Assembly: GCA_027186245.1 (NCBI GenBank)
Contig: CP114482.1
Span: 30,833,209 to 30,897,208, forward strand
Length of the DNA stretch: 64,000 nucleotides
Direction: 5' to 3'
DNA from: Coriaria nepalensis
Taxonomy: Eukaryota > Streptophyta > Magnoliopsida > Cucurbitales > Coriariaceae
The notes under the pieces were generated by a model. That model was not told the origin of the DNA, made no database searches, and saw only the letters and a program-made list of their open reading frames with translations. A program made the position numbers and the translations under genes. How positions within the stretch are numbered: position 1 is the first letter of the stretch; each line of letters opens with the position of its first letter. Below are positions 34,184 to 46,632 of the stretch, one piece after another.

Positions 34184-36689
34184 TGTGATATCTCGTATAT
34201 CGTATTATTTCTTTATTTGAAATAACCAATAAGAATTAAGTCTAGTTATTAGTACTCTCATTAATTTAGTCTCGATATATTTATTTTAGAAGTTAAAACT
34301 TTAAGCGTCGTGTATTCATATTAAATAAGATTGTTGCAGTAGCTAGATGATTTGTCCAAATATCATTTCATTTCTTTTATTTCATTCATTTTAAATAAGA
34401 TTTTTGCAGTAGCTAGATCATTTCTCCAAAGATCATTTCATTTCTTTTATTTCACTAACTTCTATGACTATTATAAGTAAAACTAGACAATACGTAAAAA
34501 CTATTTCAACCATTCAATTATTATAAGTCCAAATCAATTCCAACCGTTCATTATTATATATTATAACGTTTATTTATTATATGTATATAATATCATCAAT
34601 GACTGAAATCCATAGTTGATTAATCATAAATTTGGATGTCATAAGAAGCTATCTATCATTTTCTTTAATGTTATATTGACTCATTATTTTAACCACGTAT
34701 CAATGGGTTAACATGCTTTTTGTCTTGCTTCCTTGTCATTTACTCTCTTCCACTTTCTATTTTCTTCTTCCATTACCGGAGAACCAATAGAAAATCAAGA
34801 GTAATTCTCCATGCAAAAAATATTGAATCAAATTTTGGGAGTTCTATCACTTAAATCACTACTTTATCAGTATACTTAGCAAGCATAAAGAGTATTTTCG
34901 CTCCAATCATGAAAATAGGTACGTATACCATAATTTTCTTTATAGGCATAAGTTTTAAAATTTTGGCTTAGCTCATAAGATGGATTCTGCTTAGTACATG
35001 AAATTTGAAGTCGAATGTTTGAAAAAGTAAAGTTATGCTCATTAATATGGCGATTCCTTAAATTAATCATTTTATCCGTGGAGTAAGAATATACTAGAAT
35101 TCGTTTAGAAAATTGTTAGAGAATGTCTTCAAAGAAATGAGTGTTTAACTAATTTCTAAAGAAACGAATTGGAATATATAGATTCAATGAATGTGCAAGT
35201 ATTTCTTTTTTTTTTTTTATGATTATCAATTATAATAATGTCTGAATCCCATATACACACAGCAACTTTTGTAATTGCAAGCCTAGTATGACATACCCCA
35301 AAGTTACAGAATGAAGTAAATGTAATTACCAATTAATAATAGTCATATTAAAATGAAAATTCTAAGTTATGTCATTTGTCCATGATCCAAATTATTTAAG
35401 GGTTTGATAGTTAAATTGGTTGGATTAAGAACCTGAAAACTAGAGTTTAGCACACTATATTCGTTCATTTTCTTGAAGCATATTGAGCATCCTTAATAAT
35501 CATGTCGGTCATCCTTTCATGTTGGATATCTAGAACAATGAGGAGCTCATCCATCGACTCCTTATGGTCCTTGAGTTAATTAACGGAAGCTCTACTATGA
35601 GTTAAAAATTATAGCATATTAGTTTTTAATATTTTGAAATGAACGAATGATAATCATATTATTTGATAACCCATTATTGTCTACGATTGATATCTGAAAA
35701 ATGTAATTAATTATTATGGATTAGATATTTGTTCAGAATATATATTTATATTATATTTATCTTAAAATATGTTATCTGGATTTAATGTATCTGAAGTTGT
35801 ATGAGGAGATCCATTCTAACCTTGGGTTTATTGGACTATGTGCATATAGTCCTCTAAAACATTGGATATGTGAATTCATGTGCAAGCGATTGGTGATACA
35901 TCAAATGATTAGTATATGTATTATCCCGCAGTTAGAAGAGTAGTAGTGTGACGGTAGTCTAATAGTCTCGTATATTAAACTTCTTTTGAAACTATTTGAT
36001 AGGAGCAAAGTACTACATGGGCTTTCTCTTGAATCCTAAGTGGGAGCAATATTGTTATGGGGTCACCTCTTAAATACTTAACCATTTATATATATATTCA
36101 TTGGTATTTACATGAAAATGATTATGAGAATAACCATAAGTATTTACAAGGTATATCCATAATAGTAGTATTACGAATGATCAGGTTACTAAATTTTACA
36201 TAATTTGTACAAACTCTTGGTTGTTCTATGAAATTATATCATGACACGATTTTATTGAATTTACTTCTTTAAATGTTTAACTCCTAATGTGCTAGAATTA
36301 TCTGAGTTTTATAATCATTATTTTCATTAATTACACTTTTTAGATTAGAGTGGTTAGAAATCATAGGACGGTTAGTACAGCCGTTCCCATTTCATCATTG
36401 GGTAACAACTTATCATAGTACACTTTCTACTTGGATGTGAATATAGAAGCTCCATTGTAAATTTTCTTTTGAGATATAAATGAGAGTAGTGTAAAACTAT
36501 TGTACATATGAGTGCTTTTCTAGTTGTCCTTGAGTATGAATTACATTCTTAGAGTTGTAATTTGCTTTAGGTAGGTTGATATATTTGGTGGTGAATCATC
36601 TTATGTGATTTATGAAAATTTCAGGTTTCACATATCATAAATGAAATTCATTAGGTATGTGGGATTTTTGTAACTCTAGATTCTTTATG
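34184..36689 (+). other. gypsy 2 3' LTR start and unresolved sequence
   Basis: TGTGATATCTCGTATATCG follows the polypurine tract and is a typical LTR start. The LTR end is not clear because the 5' LTR is missing for comparison. A two-copy 70-bp tandem repeat (34321 and 34391, each with GCAGTAGCTAGAT) lies inside. 35200-36689 contains no recognisable frame and may be LTR, copia C leader or another scrap. Confidence 0.5.
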
Positions 36690-37130
36690 TCTTGTCTCGA
36701 AATATTTTTAATTACATAATTCTCACGACAGTCACGAATCCAATGTATCGAATCGTGACATATGACCCTTCAAAGGTGTTGTTTCCTATGAACATGATAG
36801 AGGGAACTCCTATTGAGGAACATGTCCTTAGGATGAATGGACTCATAGAGAAACTAAAGAATTTAGATTTCTAGATGGACTACGAGCTTTCAAATGATTT
36901 GGTCATCCTATCTTAGGACAAGACCATGTTGTCTATGGGGAAGCCACCAAGCTAAGTTTGAGAAACAAGGCAAGGGTGAACTTCATAAAGCAAAAGGGGT
37001 CAATATTAAGAACTTTAAAAGAAAGGATGGAAAAGGTTTCCATGGTGGTAAGACTAGCCATTAGAAGCACAATTGCAAGACTTTTCTAACTTCTCTTAAG
37101 AAGAAGAAGAAAGAAGAGACTTCAGGTATG
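36690..37130 (+). pseudogene. copia C gag, C-terminal part
   Basis: YDPSKVLFPMNMIEGTPIEE, HVLRMNGLIEKLKNLDF matches copia B gag (SKPLFHMKMTEGSPFGEHVL) residue for residue in pattern. After frame changes it continues with a Lys-rich stretch and a decayed zinc knuckle zone ending NCKTFLTSLKKKKKEETSGM. It resumes the gag interrupted at 30805 by gypsy 2. Confidence 0.84.
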
Positions 37131-38271
37131 TTCTAAGCTATATGATTCTCTTAGGCAAGTTTTTACTTAGGTATACGATACTAGTTAGAAAGGCACTCAT
37201 ATTTTTATTAATATGTAGACTCTAAGAAACAAAATGAAAGATTGACGAAGGAAAAAGAGTAATAGTTCTATGAGTGGGAGATGAAGCAAAGGGTTGCATC
37301 ATTAGCTGTTGAATTTTTTTCGCTCAAGTTTTGTCTTGTTTTATTTTTTCAAACAAACTTAAACTTTGTTTATTTATGCTACCATTTAACATTATTGTAA
37401 TTTTTGCTGATAAGATTTTTATAACATCTCATCCTTATAAATAGTATAGCTTATTTATTAAAAGTTTATAAGACAAAAGTAGCTTAAAACAAATTTGAGA
37501 AACTAAAAGATTTGATATTTATCAAATAAGCATATAGCATTAATCAGTTAGATCATACCAAATAAATAAGAGCATAGTTATGGTAGATATGGATATCTCA
37601 ATCCATAGTATTATTAATCAACAAGTAAGTAAAGCTTATGCACTTTGAATGATCAAGTATCTTTTAAATTATTTAAAATAGAAATTAATCATATTTTATC
37701 ATCTAATACATAATGATGTATATGCATATTAGCAATAAATGCTAGATGATAATTTTGTTTTTCTCACTAATTCCATAATCAAGTTCTTGACAATTTTGGA
37801 TTCAGAGTCTTGAGAAGATATATGTGAAACCAAACATAAGAGAAAGGGAATAAGGAATGTAAGGAGATGAAAACAAATAAGACAAAGGTATTAATCTTAT
37901 ATGAGGTCAAAAAGATAAATACAAATATTGTTAGAACATAAAAAACATATGTTGCTTTCGTATGAGAAATTGGCATCTAGGTGATACAACCCGATGTGAC
38001 TTAAGTGAATAGAATTCTTTCTAAATCCATGTATAATGATCCACACGAGATATGAATAGAAATAACAAAAATCATGCTACCATATGAGATATGGAAATGA
38101 TTAATCATCATCAAAAGCATAATATGGATTAAATAGAAGTAAAATCTAATTAAATGTTATTTTATGAAATATTACTAGTAGAGATTAAAATATGTCTTCT
38201 CTAATTTAAGTAAGCTAAAAGAAGGCCTTATTAGCTGAAAGATTGTTATTCTTAGAAAGAGTGTTACTTTT
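37131..38271 (+). pseudogene. copia C protease and integrase remnants
   Basis: 37200-37320 contains a decayed RVGDGAKVASLAV-like motif (GTGGGAGATGAAGC). The following sequence has almost no open frame but is alignable by eye to copia E pol (about 43230-42050, opposite strand) and to 50265-51955. It ends in a trace of the integrase tail, AERLLFLERVLL, like copia E AENTIFLERVLLS, where the LINE starts. Confidence 0.7.
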
Positions 38272-38674
38272 TATTCTCTTTCTCCTTTATTTTTCATTCT
38301 AGCTAAAGAGCTCTTGAGCGAATCTCTTACTAAGGATGTGTTGGAGGGTGTGGTTAAGTCTTATGTGTCTAAAAGTGCCTGCCCTATAATCAATCACTTA
38401 CTTTTTGCAGATAATGGACTAATTTTCTGCAATTGTAGCATAAGGAGTGTCGGGGTTTGATAATAGTCAGAGTAAGAGTGAGTCTCATACTCATCCTAGA
38501 TGCTCAGATGCCATTTCTAAGGGTTCATTTACTTTTATGTATCCGGGTGTCCCTATTTCTTTAGGTGATGTCAAGCAAGCAGCTTACTTGGTTATAGTGC
38601 CTAAAGTGGCTAGACGTATTATGGGGTGGAAAGCTAATGTACTCTCTGGTGGGGCTGATTGACCCTCATAAAAC
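38272..38674 (+). pseudogene. LINE (L1-type) reverse transcriptase, 5' part
   Basis: The frame reads YSLSPLFFILAKELLSESLT, INHLLFADNGLIFCN (the FADD active-site box, second Asp changed to Asn), then YPGVPISLGDVKQA, PKVARRIMGWKANVLSGG and, after a frameshift, LTLIKTI. These are the plant L1-clade RT palm and thumb motifs (PLSPxLFIL, YLGVPL, WKAxxLSxGGRLTLI). The 5' end is truncated within RT, as usual for LINEs. The element is cut at 38675 by copia E and resumes at about 48886. Confidence 0.88.
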
Positions 38675-40774
38675 TATAAGTCGCCAGGTCTTTCCTTATC
38701 TGGGATGGAGTCCATTTTCGAAAAATAGACCCATACATCATAACCAACGACTATCCAGATATACGTTTGAATGCAATGCCACTCTTGCATCTGAAATCAC
38801 CAATTCCTTTTTCAATTTCTAAATTTATTAATTATCTAGAAATGAAAAAGAGATTAGAGAAGATGTATACTTAGCTATCCACTCCTCCAAAAACATGATG
38901 GTTCTTCACCCATCTCTTAAATCCGTCGTTGGCCATAAAGCTCTGCCGCCAGTGCCGCCGTACTGCCACCTTGCCACCGGTTCAAAGCCATCATCCTGAC
39001 TCTAACCATATCCAAACTGTCGAAAACTCTGATGAAGATTTCTTGATTCAGTTTTAACTATTGAGAAAGAATATAAGGGAAGAGGATTAAAGAAGAAGAT
39101 GAATGATGAATATTTAAGAGAGAAACACATTTCTCTCTCCTCCCTAAATGACATGTGGCTAGATCTGATGGGGAACCCATTTAGAGTTGCTTTGTGTTCC
39201 TTTTATAAGACAAAAGCAGTAGGGCTAAGCCCAAGTGAGTCTCCAAGGCCTGGTTAACCTTGAACCCTATTCGCGTCCTTGAATGTCTGTTTTAATTTAT
39301 GTTTCCGAAAAATTAAAAAAAAAACTTTATTACTTTAAATTAATATCCAATTTTACTTGACAAAAATATAGAATTTAATTTGAGCCTTGCACGTGAGCCT
39401 GGTCAAGCCCATTAACTCTTTATTGACTAACCATACTTTTTCTTGATCCAAAAAATATTTTTTTACTATAAATTCATTAAATCGTGATTTAATAAATTTA
39501 GATTATCAATTAAATATTTTTCTAATTAATTATTTAATTTCAAATTAAATCTAGATTATATTTTTAATATGCCAATAGTACCATTGTGATCTATACTTAA
39601 CAAATTAAACTAATAATGATTTAACTCTTAAATAGTATTTATTTTGAATAAATCAAAATTTCTCCAATTTAAAATCTCAATAAAGATCTAATCAATCTTT
39701 ATGTATGTAACCAAAAAGGTTCTACATTACACCAATAGATGTACCCTAAACAACTTGTGAGTTTTATATATTCTCTTTAATAGACCATTTTACCTTGAAA
39801 CACTTTCACGTCAAATAGTTAATATGATCATTATCTATTGTAAAATTAACTTAAACCTCACTTACATTGGCTTCTAGAAAGGCGTATGGGACACTCTTGC
39901 AATGAAAAGTACAAGAACCTCAATAAGAATCATAGATGAGTATTACCATACCAGACTGATTCTTTCATATACTTGTGGTTCTAGAAAATTCTTACGCATC
40001 AATTAGACATTGGCTTTACAGAAAACTCTTTTCATACTATACTAATTAGGCCAAAGATTTTCTTCATTAAATAAACTATATGAGTCATAAAACCACATAA
40101 TCTAATATAGAGGTTATGGATCCCATTTTATCACTCTATAGACTGCACATACTCAAAAAAATACTCAACGGCTCACCTTTTTAGTGGCATTTAGGTAATA
40201 CCACATGAAGTAATATCAAATTATGATATCTTATATGCTAGTGTTGTGGTGATTTCAAGTTTAAGCATCATAAGTACTATAGTCAACGACACAATATAAT
40301 TACCATTGAGCTTTTGTCAAGTAATCACGTTCAATTATTAAGTCTCTACTGATCACTTATATGTCTATCCGGATATCTACAAATACATATGAATATGAAT
40401 AGGTAACTCTTCTTCCGAAGATGATAGTGCATGTAATAGTCTCTTCAGATTGTCAATATCTCATCATGACAATCCTATGACTATGAACAATTTTGATCTT
40501 AGACTGAGGCCAAGTTGGATTTCACCGACCATGATCTCCTTCATGATTCAAATTGCATGTCTAAGACCCGAGAATCTGCCAAGTATGCAAGCAATTGATT
40601 GTGCATGCAAATTGCTATTTCTAACGTAATAACAATATGACAAATTACGATATGCTCTAATTAAATATTATCCATTCAATTATGCTGATAATTTATATAA
40701 TCTAAGATTGATTCTCATAAGTATATGACCTGATCGGGTCATAGCTGATTGATTTGATGGGCATAATACTTTTA
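38675..40774 (-). repeat. copia E 3' LTR
   Basis: A 2.1 kb LTR. The minus strand starts at 40774 with TAAAAGTATTATGCCC, one base change from TGAAAGTATTATG, beside a polypurine-like AGTGCAAGTGGGATAT. It ends CGACTTATA at 38675 within LINE sequence. It aligns over its length with 46633-48735. Confidence 0.85.
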
Positions 40775-43008
40775 ATATCCCACTTGCACTAAATTAATCA
40801 TTTCTTAAATCTCATTCACATCTTGTTAGAATATTGATTTAAGCTTGATTTAAGCTTCTATTGGAGAAGTCCCTTAGTTCATAGATCTATTATGATTTTT
40901 ATTATTAATTCTCTTTTGTTCACTTTTATGAAACTCTTTCGGAATAAATGACTAAGAGGCAATTCGTGTTTGGATCATTGATGAGATATTGGTTCTTGTG
41001 CTTGCACTACGTAACATTTATTATCATAGTACAATACTACATATTAATATACTCAGGACCCTTTTAAGTCATTTCATGTACTCTTAATTGAAAGTACCTC
41101 TTACCTCAAAAATAGCAGTACATTCAATTTATCGTTAATTTAATTTATTGGTCGATGCTTGGTTTAAAACTATTCCAATCAACTGATTAATAAAAATTAT
41201 GTGGAACATGATGTGGTTTCATTTTCTATGATTGAAAATTAGAGTATTATGAAAACTTAAATTTCTCTATCTAGATTCTGCAAGATTTGAGAACATATCA
41301 TTTGTTATTCTCAAGAACAATTTAATGTTCTCGACCGCATTTTAATGCCATCAAATCGGATTTCTTAATTCTTGCTCATAAAACTAAACGCATTTGGAAT
41401 ATCTGATTTCGTACATAGAACACATGACATAACCTATAATCTTATATAGGTAATTTTAGTTCATGTGTTTTATCTTCCTTCATGTCTTCAATAGCATGCC
41501 TTAAAGAGCAAAATTCCATAACATTCCTTATATTGTCATTCCTATGAATCTTCCGTACTAAACTCCTTTAGTACTTTACTTATGTATATTTAATGGGTCA
41601 AGCTTAGCAACTCTTTTAAATCTATAACTGTAGACTTCTTAAAAGGTGTTTTACCCAACTTTCATGGAGACATGTTTCAACAACCACGTTTAGATGATTT
41701 GCAATACATTTACATCATTCTAAATTAGAAGTTATTAGATAATGAATATGGTATTGCTCCCACTAACTTCAGTATGCACTTAGGTAATCCTCTTTCATAA
41801 ATCAAATAACCTTGGATTTATATATATTAGATTTCATTTTTCTTGGATGTTTGCTTCAATCCTTAGATTAAGCTACTAACACGACTTTCTTGTGTTCTCT
41901 TATATGCAAACTTTAAGTTGTATCGCATACACCTTAGTTTTCTTTATTCCAAACAAGGAGATGAAGTTTTTCATATTGCATTGAGTATTAGTGCATACTT
42001 GGTACTTTTCCTTCTTTCAAAGGTTCATCCTTAGTGAGATTTTAGTAAGATAGGATTCTTAATCTAATTGTTAACTTTGTGGTGCATGTAATTCCTACTG
42101 TCCTTTTAGAAAGTAATACTCTTTCTAAGAAAATAGTATTTTCAGCTAAAAAGACTGCTTTTAGCTCAATTGAATTAGAGGAGATATATATTCTATTATC
42201 TATTAGAAATGCCCCAAAAAATAACATCTATTAGATTTTTGTCTTTAATTAATATGTATCACGTATTTAGCAAGAACCAATCATCTCTCTATCTCATATT
42301 GTAGAATGACTTTATTCTTTCCATCCATATCTCACGTAGTGCTATGAGGATTTAGAAAAAATTCCAATTTACTATGAATGTGGTGATTTCTATGACATGG
42401 CCTAGTTAGATTTAAGCTCGTTTAGTTGTATAAGTCATGTTGGGTCATATTACATACGAGCTAATTTCTCCATACCAAAACATCATTAGTGAATGATGTT
42501 CTAGGAGGACTTCACTTAACGAGAATATAATTCTCATTAGTATTTATCTCCATGATCTCATCAAAGGGTACTTATGTTTATTTGTTTTCCATCCCCTTTT
42601 CATATATTTGGTTTTCATATGTCTCCTCAAAACTTTGAATCCGAAATTTTAGAGAACTTGAATATAGAAATAATAAGAAGGAAAAATAAATTCCCTTTTT
42701 AGCATTTGTTGTTACCAATATACATACATCACTATGTATTAGATTTTACTACAAGATCGATTTCTCTTTAAAATAATTTGAAAGAGACTTGATCATTCAA
42801 ATTGGATTTGTTTTGCTAAATGAATTTTGATTCATAATCAAAATGGATCAAAACATTCATTACACAATTTGCATATTCTTATCCTTTTGGTATGATATAA
42901 TCGATTGATGCTAACTGTTAACTTGATCTGTATCAAACTTTGGTTTCTTAAATTTGATTCAAACTAGTTTTTTCTTATCCACTTTAATAAATATGCAAAC
43001 AATTTAAA
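40775..43008 (-). pseudogene. copia E pol remnants (integrase tail, RT, RNase H region)
   Basis: The integrase C-terminal motif is readable at 42227-42100 as AVFLAENTIFLERVLLSKR (family: KVFVARNAVFLEKEFLSK). RT traces at about 41560-41640 read LLSLTH, IYISKVLKEFSTEDS, like the copia LxLSQxxYIDKxLxRFSMxDS block. No YVDD box was found. The region is too short and stop-rich to code. Confidence 0.7.
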
Positions 43009-43607
43009 TGGGAGCCATTTCCCAAAAGACATATCATAAAAGGTAATATCCAACATTGTCTTTAGAAGAGTAAACCTTCTTAACAATATCAAAAATGTAA
43101 TGGTCGCATTTTATAAAGTCCTTACATAAATTTCAAATATGTTAAGATAAGTTAAAAGTAAAGCATCTACAGCTAATGTTGCTACACTTGCTCTATATCC
43201 ATTCACAGAAAATGCATTTCACTTTTCTTTAAGCTTTATTTCCACTTCTTAGGTTCTTCATATTATTAAGATTTCCTCATTTGGTATCTAATACACATGT
43301 AGATGCTAAGTGGGAGCCATTTCCCAAAAGATATATCATAAAAGGTAATATCCGACATTGTCTTTAGAAGAGTAAACCTTCTTAACAATATCAAAAAAAT
43401 GTAATGGTTGCATTTTATAAAGTCCTTACACAAATTTCAAATATGTTAAGATAAGATAAAAATAAAGCATCTACAGCTAATGTTGCAACACTTGCTCTAT
43501 ATCCATTCACAGAAAATGCATTTCACTTTTCTTTAAGCTTTATTTCCACTTATTAGGTTCTTCACATTATTAAGATTTCCTCATTTGGTATCTAATACAC
43601 ATGTAGA
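43009..43607 (-). repeat. 302-bp tandem duplication in copia E pol
   Basis: TGGGAGCCATTTCCCAAAAG begins at 43009 and again at 43311. The two units (43009-43310, 43311-43607) match almost base for base to their ends at about CACATGTAGA. The unit spans the protease region, and its AGCTAATGTTGCnACACTTG is the VASLAV-like motif. Confidence 0.95.
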
Positions 43608-43619
43608 ACCCTTGCTAAA

Positions 43620-44590
43620 GAAAAATTAGCTGAGACTCATTCCTAAAGACTTTTCTTGCTTCTTCTTCGGAAGAGAAGCAAGATAAGTCTTTTAATTGCG
43701 CTTCCATAGCCGGTCTCACCATAATGGAAACATTTTTCTTCCTTACATTTTTTGTTCTTACTTATGACCTTTTCTTAAGAGGTACATTCTTGCCTTGTTT
43801 TCAAACTTTACTTTGTCTATCTTGGCTTAGTGACTTTTCATAAGCAATACGGTCTCTTTAGATTGAAAAAATCCTTTGGCCATTTGTAACATTTTGAGAA
43901 ACTCACAAAGAGTAGAACTTAACCTATTCATGTAGTAGTTAAAAACAAATAGCCTAAAGGACTCCAAGAGCAATCTGATAATCTTATCATTTGAAAGCTC
44001 ATAGTCCATCCTAAAAACTAGTCTCTCTAGTTTCTGTATGAGTCCAATTATTTTAAGAACATAATCCCTAACAGGAGTTCCCTCGACAATCATTATATGA
44101 AATAACTTTTTAGAGATGTCGTGAAGAGTGGGAGTTATCCTATTCATGTAGTCCTTCAAAACAAATAGCCTAAAGGACTCAAAGAGTGATTGAATGATCT
44201 TATCATTTGAAATCTCATAATCAATCTAAAAAACTAGACTCTCTAGTTTTTGTATGAGTCCAATCATTTTAAGGACATAATCCCCAACGGGGAGTTCTCT
44301 TGATCATTATTATATGAAATAGCTTCTTAGAGATGTCATACTCTATTGTGTGTCTTTTTCATATTATATTTGAAGCTCATTTGACATAGATGCAAGTATC
44401 ATACTTCATGCCTCGTCACCTTGGATCAACCATTTGACCCAAGTGGCTTTCTCATAGGCACTTGCTCCCTCCAAAGAAGCAAATATGATACCTTGGGTAA
44501 GAACATCAACAAATTATTAATGTTTGAGAACTATTCTCAATTGCCTATGTCAATCGCTAGAGTTACATTTGATGAGAATGCAATTAACTA
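43620..44590 (-). pseudogene. copia E gag with an internal duplication
   Basis: The open minus-strand part (44159-43827) reads MKDYMNRITPTLHDISKKLF, EGTPVRDYVLKIIGLIQKLE, MDYELSNDKIIRLLLESFRL, FVFNYYMNRLSSTLCEFLKM. It is the UBN2-type gag as in copia B. A 216-bp block is repeated in tandem (43923 and 44139), exactly 72 codons. The zinc-knuckle zone is at about 43660-43720 (WKRN...KTYLASLPKKK in a shifted frame). The N-terminus at 44350-44590 is frameshifted. Confidence 0.87.
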
Positions 44591-46619
44591 TTCTTCATGA
44601 TTGTTTTAAAAGAATAAACAACACAATACTGATGATTTAGTAAACTACATCGACAACTAAAATTATGAGTCTATTTAATTTTAGTTAGGCTCACACTATT
44701 TTATTACAATCCACCATTACTCTTTTAAGTGGACTGGGAAAAACTCCTTTTACCTAGTGCGTAAAGGACCTGTGTATCGAATATTAAGGTCCCACGTGTT
44801 TGTAGCCAATTGTAATGAATATATAAGGTAACAAAACAACTTTCATAGTTATATCTCATAAAACTCCTTTCTACCTCTAGAAGAACTTGGTCACATGTGT
44901 CCATAACTAACCATATCTTCTAGTTAAGCTAAATCCAAAAAGAACATGTGATATAACAACTACTCAAACATATACATGTGATATAACAACTATATTTGGC
45001 TCTTTGTCTATAGCTAAATATAGTTGACATATTGCGATCACATGTATCTAATGCATTTAATAAACAAATGAAATCACATATTAATTAATCACTAATCCTG
45101 ATGTGTACATAGTTGATTAAGTGACTGATTAATATCAAATTCATTGTAACGTTTTGGAAGGTATTATGTAAGACTTTCTTACATAGCTTACAAGATTATT
45201 ATAATCGTAGAAGGGATTTTGATTTGTGTGGTCTCATCAAGATATTTGTATGCACACATTCTATTCAATAATAATGAGAATCTACATTGAATCATCCATA
45301 TACACATCATATAATCATGCATGTTTACTATCAACACTTGATCAAACATGCATGTTAATCCATTAAACATTTGTAATGTGTTATCATGCAATTTTCAACA
45401 TATTTAAATAAAATTTAAATATTGACTTATATGATTAACTCTTAATCAAACAAATCATGTATATGGAGTTTTCTGTTAAACTAATATGTATGATTAACTC
45501 TTCATCAACAACTCATGCCTATGGATTATTTATCCAAACTAGTATAACTATCAAATTATATATCACCTTAACACTTTAAGGATTTCTATATAGTTACTAG
45601 TTTTCTTAAGGAAGTGTAACTTTCACTTTCGATATTGTCTTAAGATTGTAAGGTTATCTATATAGTTATTAACTTTCTTAAGATTAAGTAACATTCAACT
45701 TAGATATTGCCTCAACACTTTAAGGATGTCTATAAACTTAATTATCTCTTGAATTTTGAACACTTTCAAAATAAAAGATTAACCCATAGTTGTTGGAAAA
45801 ACTTCCTCTTAACGTTAGAACTCTTTCTAATTCAAGAGAATGAAATATTATAAGAACTTTTATTTTAAAGCACCTTTTCATCAAATTTAAGTTTCTTATA
45901 ATTCATTAATTAGAGTCCAATCACAATCATTTAAAGTACTTCAACAATCATAAAAATTAAAACTTTACAACATTCATTGTCATAGTAAATTGTTTCAAGT
46001 TGAAAATTTTAAATGTCCATTAATTGGGCGCAATCAATAATTGACTCAAAATTTAATGTTTTACAACTCTTGTAACATATTAACTTCATGTTAATCACAA
46101 TTAATGCTATTAACCAACAACTTTAAATTCCTTAAAAGATTATGGACATTCCAAAATTTTTAAAATTTAATATCTCATTTAATGAATGGCCCAATCAAAG
46201 TCCAAAATCAATATGTCAAATATATTGGCCTCGATTGAAGCCCATTCTTTGAAACCAGAACTTAGCCATTAACGTTTTAGGCAAGTAGAACCCACTACCA
46301 ACCAAGAGAGGATTCAACCTTTTCTCAACACCGCTGCATCATCATGGCTACCACGTGTCCGCCGGTGAGTGGCAATAGGCCGCCGCCTATGGTAACGATG
46401 GTGGCGGGATGACTTCATCCAAGTGTACCTAGTAGTTTCCTTATAATTTATGGGTCCAAAAATGTGAGATCTCATTGTTGGGACACATTTTGGGTCATTT
46501 TTCCAAAATTTCAGCAAGCATGTTAAAACACAAAAATCCATAAAACTCATTCAAAATGCATGAAAATCACAAATAGGCATTTCACAGATTCAACCATAAT
46601 TTCTAACATTAAATACTTG
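44591..46619 (-). other. copia E untranslated leader
   Basis: It matches the leaders of copia B and C. It contains three phased 72-bp units at 45560, 45632 and 45704 (CTTTAAGGATnTCTATA pattern) and a GC-rich island at about 46320-46420. Short frames here do not match anything recognised. Confidence 0.7.
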
Positions 46620-46632
46620 GCTCTAATCCCAT
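46620..46632 (-). other. copia E primer-binding site
   Basis: The minus strand reads ATGGGATTAGAGC, a decayed initiator tRNA-Met PBS (TGGTATCAGAGC), directly after the LTR end ACTCACA. Confidence 0.75.

Noticed and set aside
34876..35070. 64-codon minus-strand frame
   Set aside because: No motif; within AT-rich LTR or unresolved sequence, length expected by chance.
46314..46550. 78-codon minus-strand frame with Arg/His-rich end
   Set aside because: Lies in the GC-rich island of the copia E leader; no counterpart frame in copia B or C leaders.
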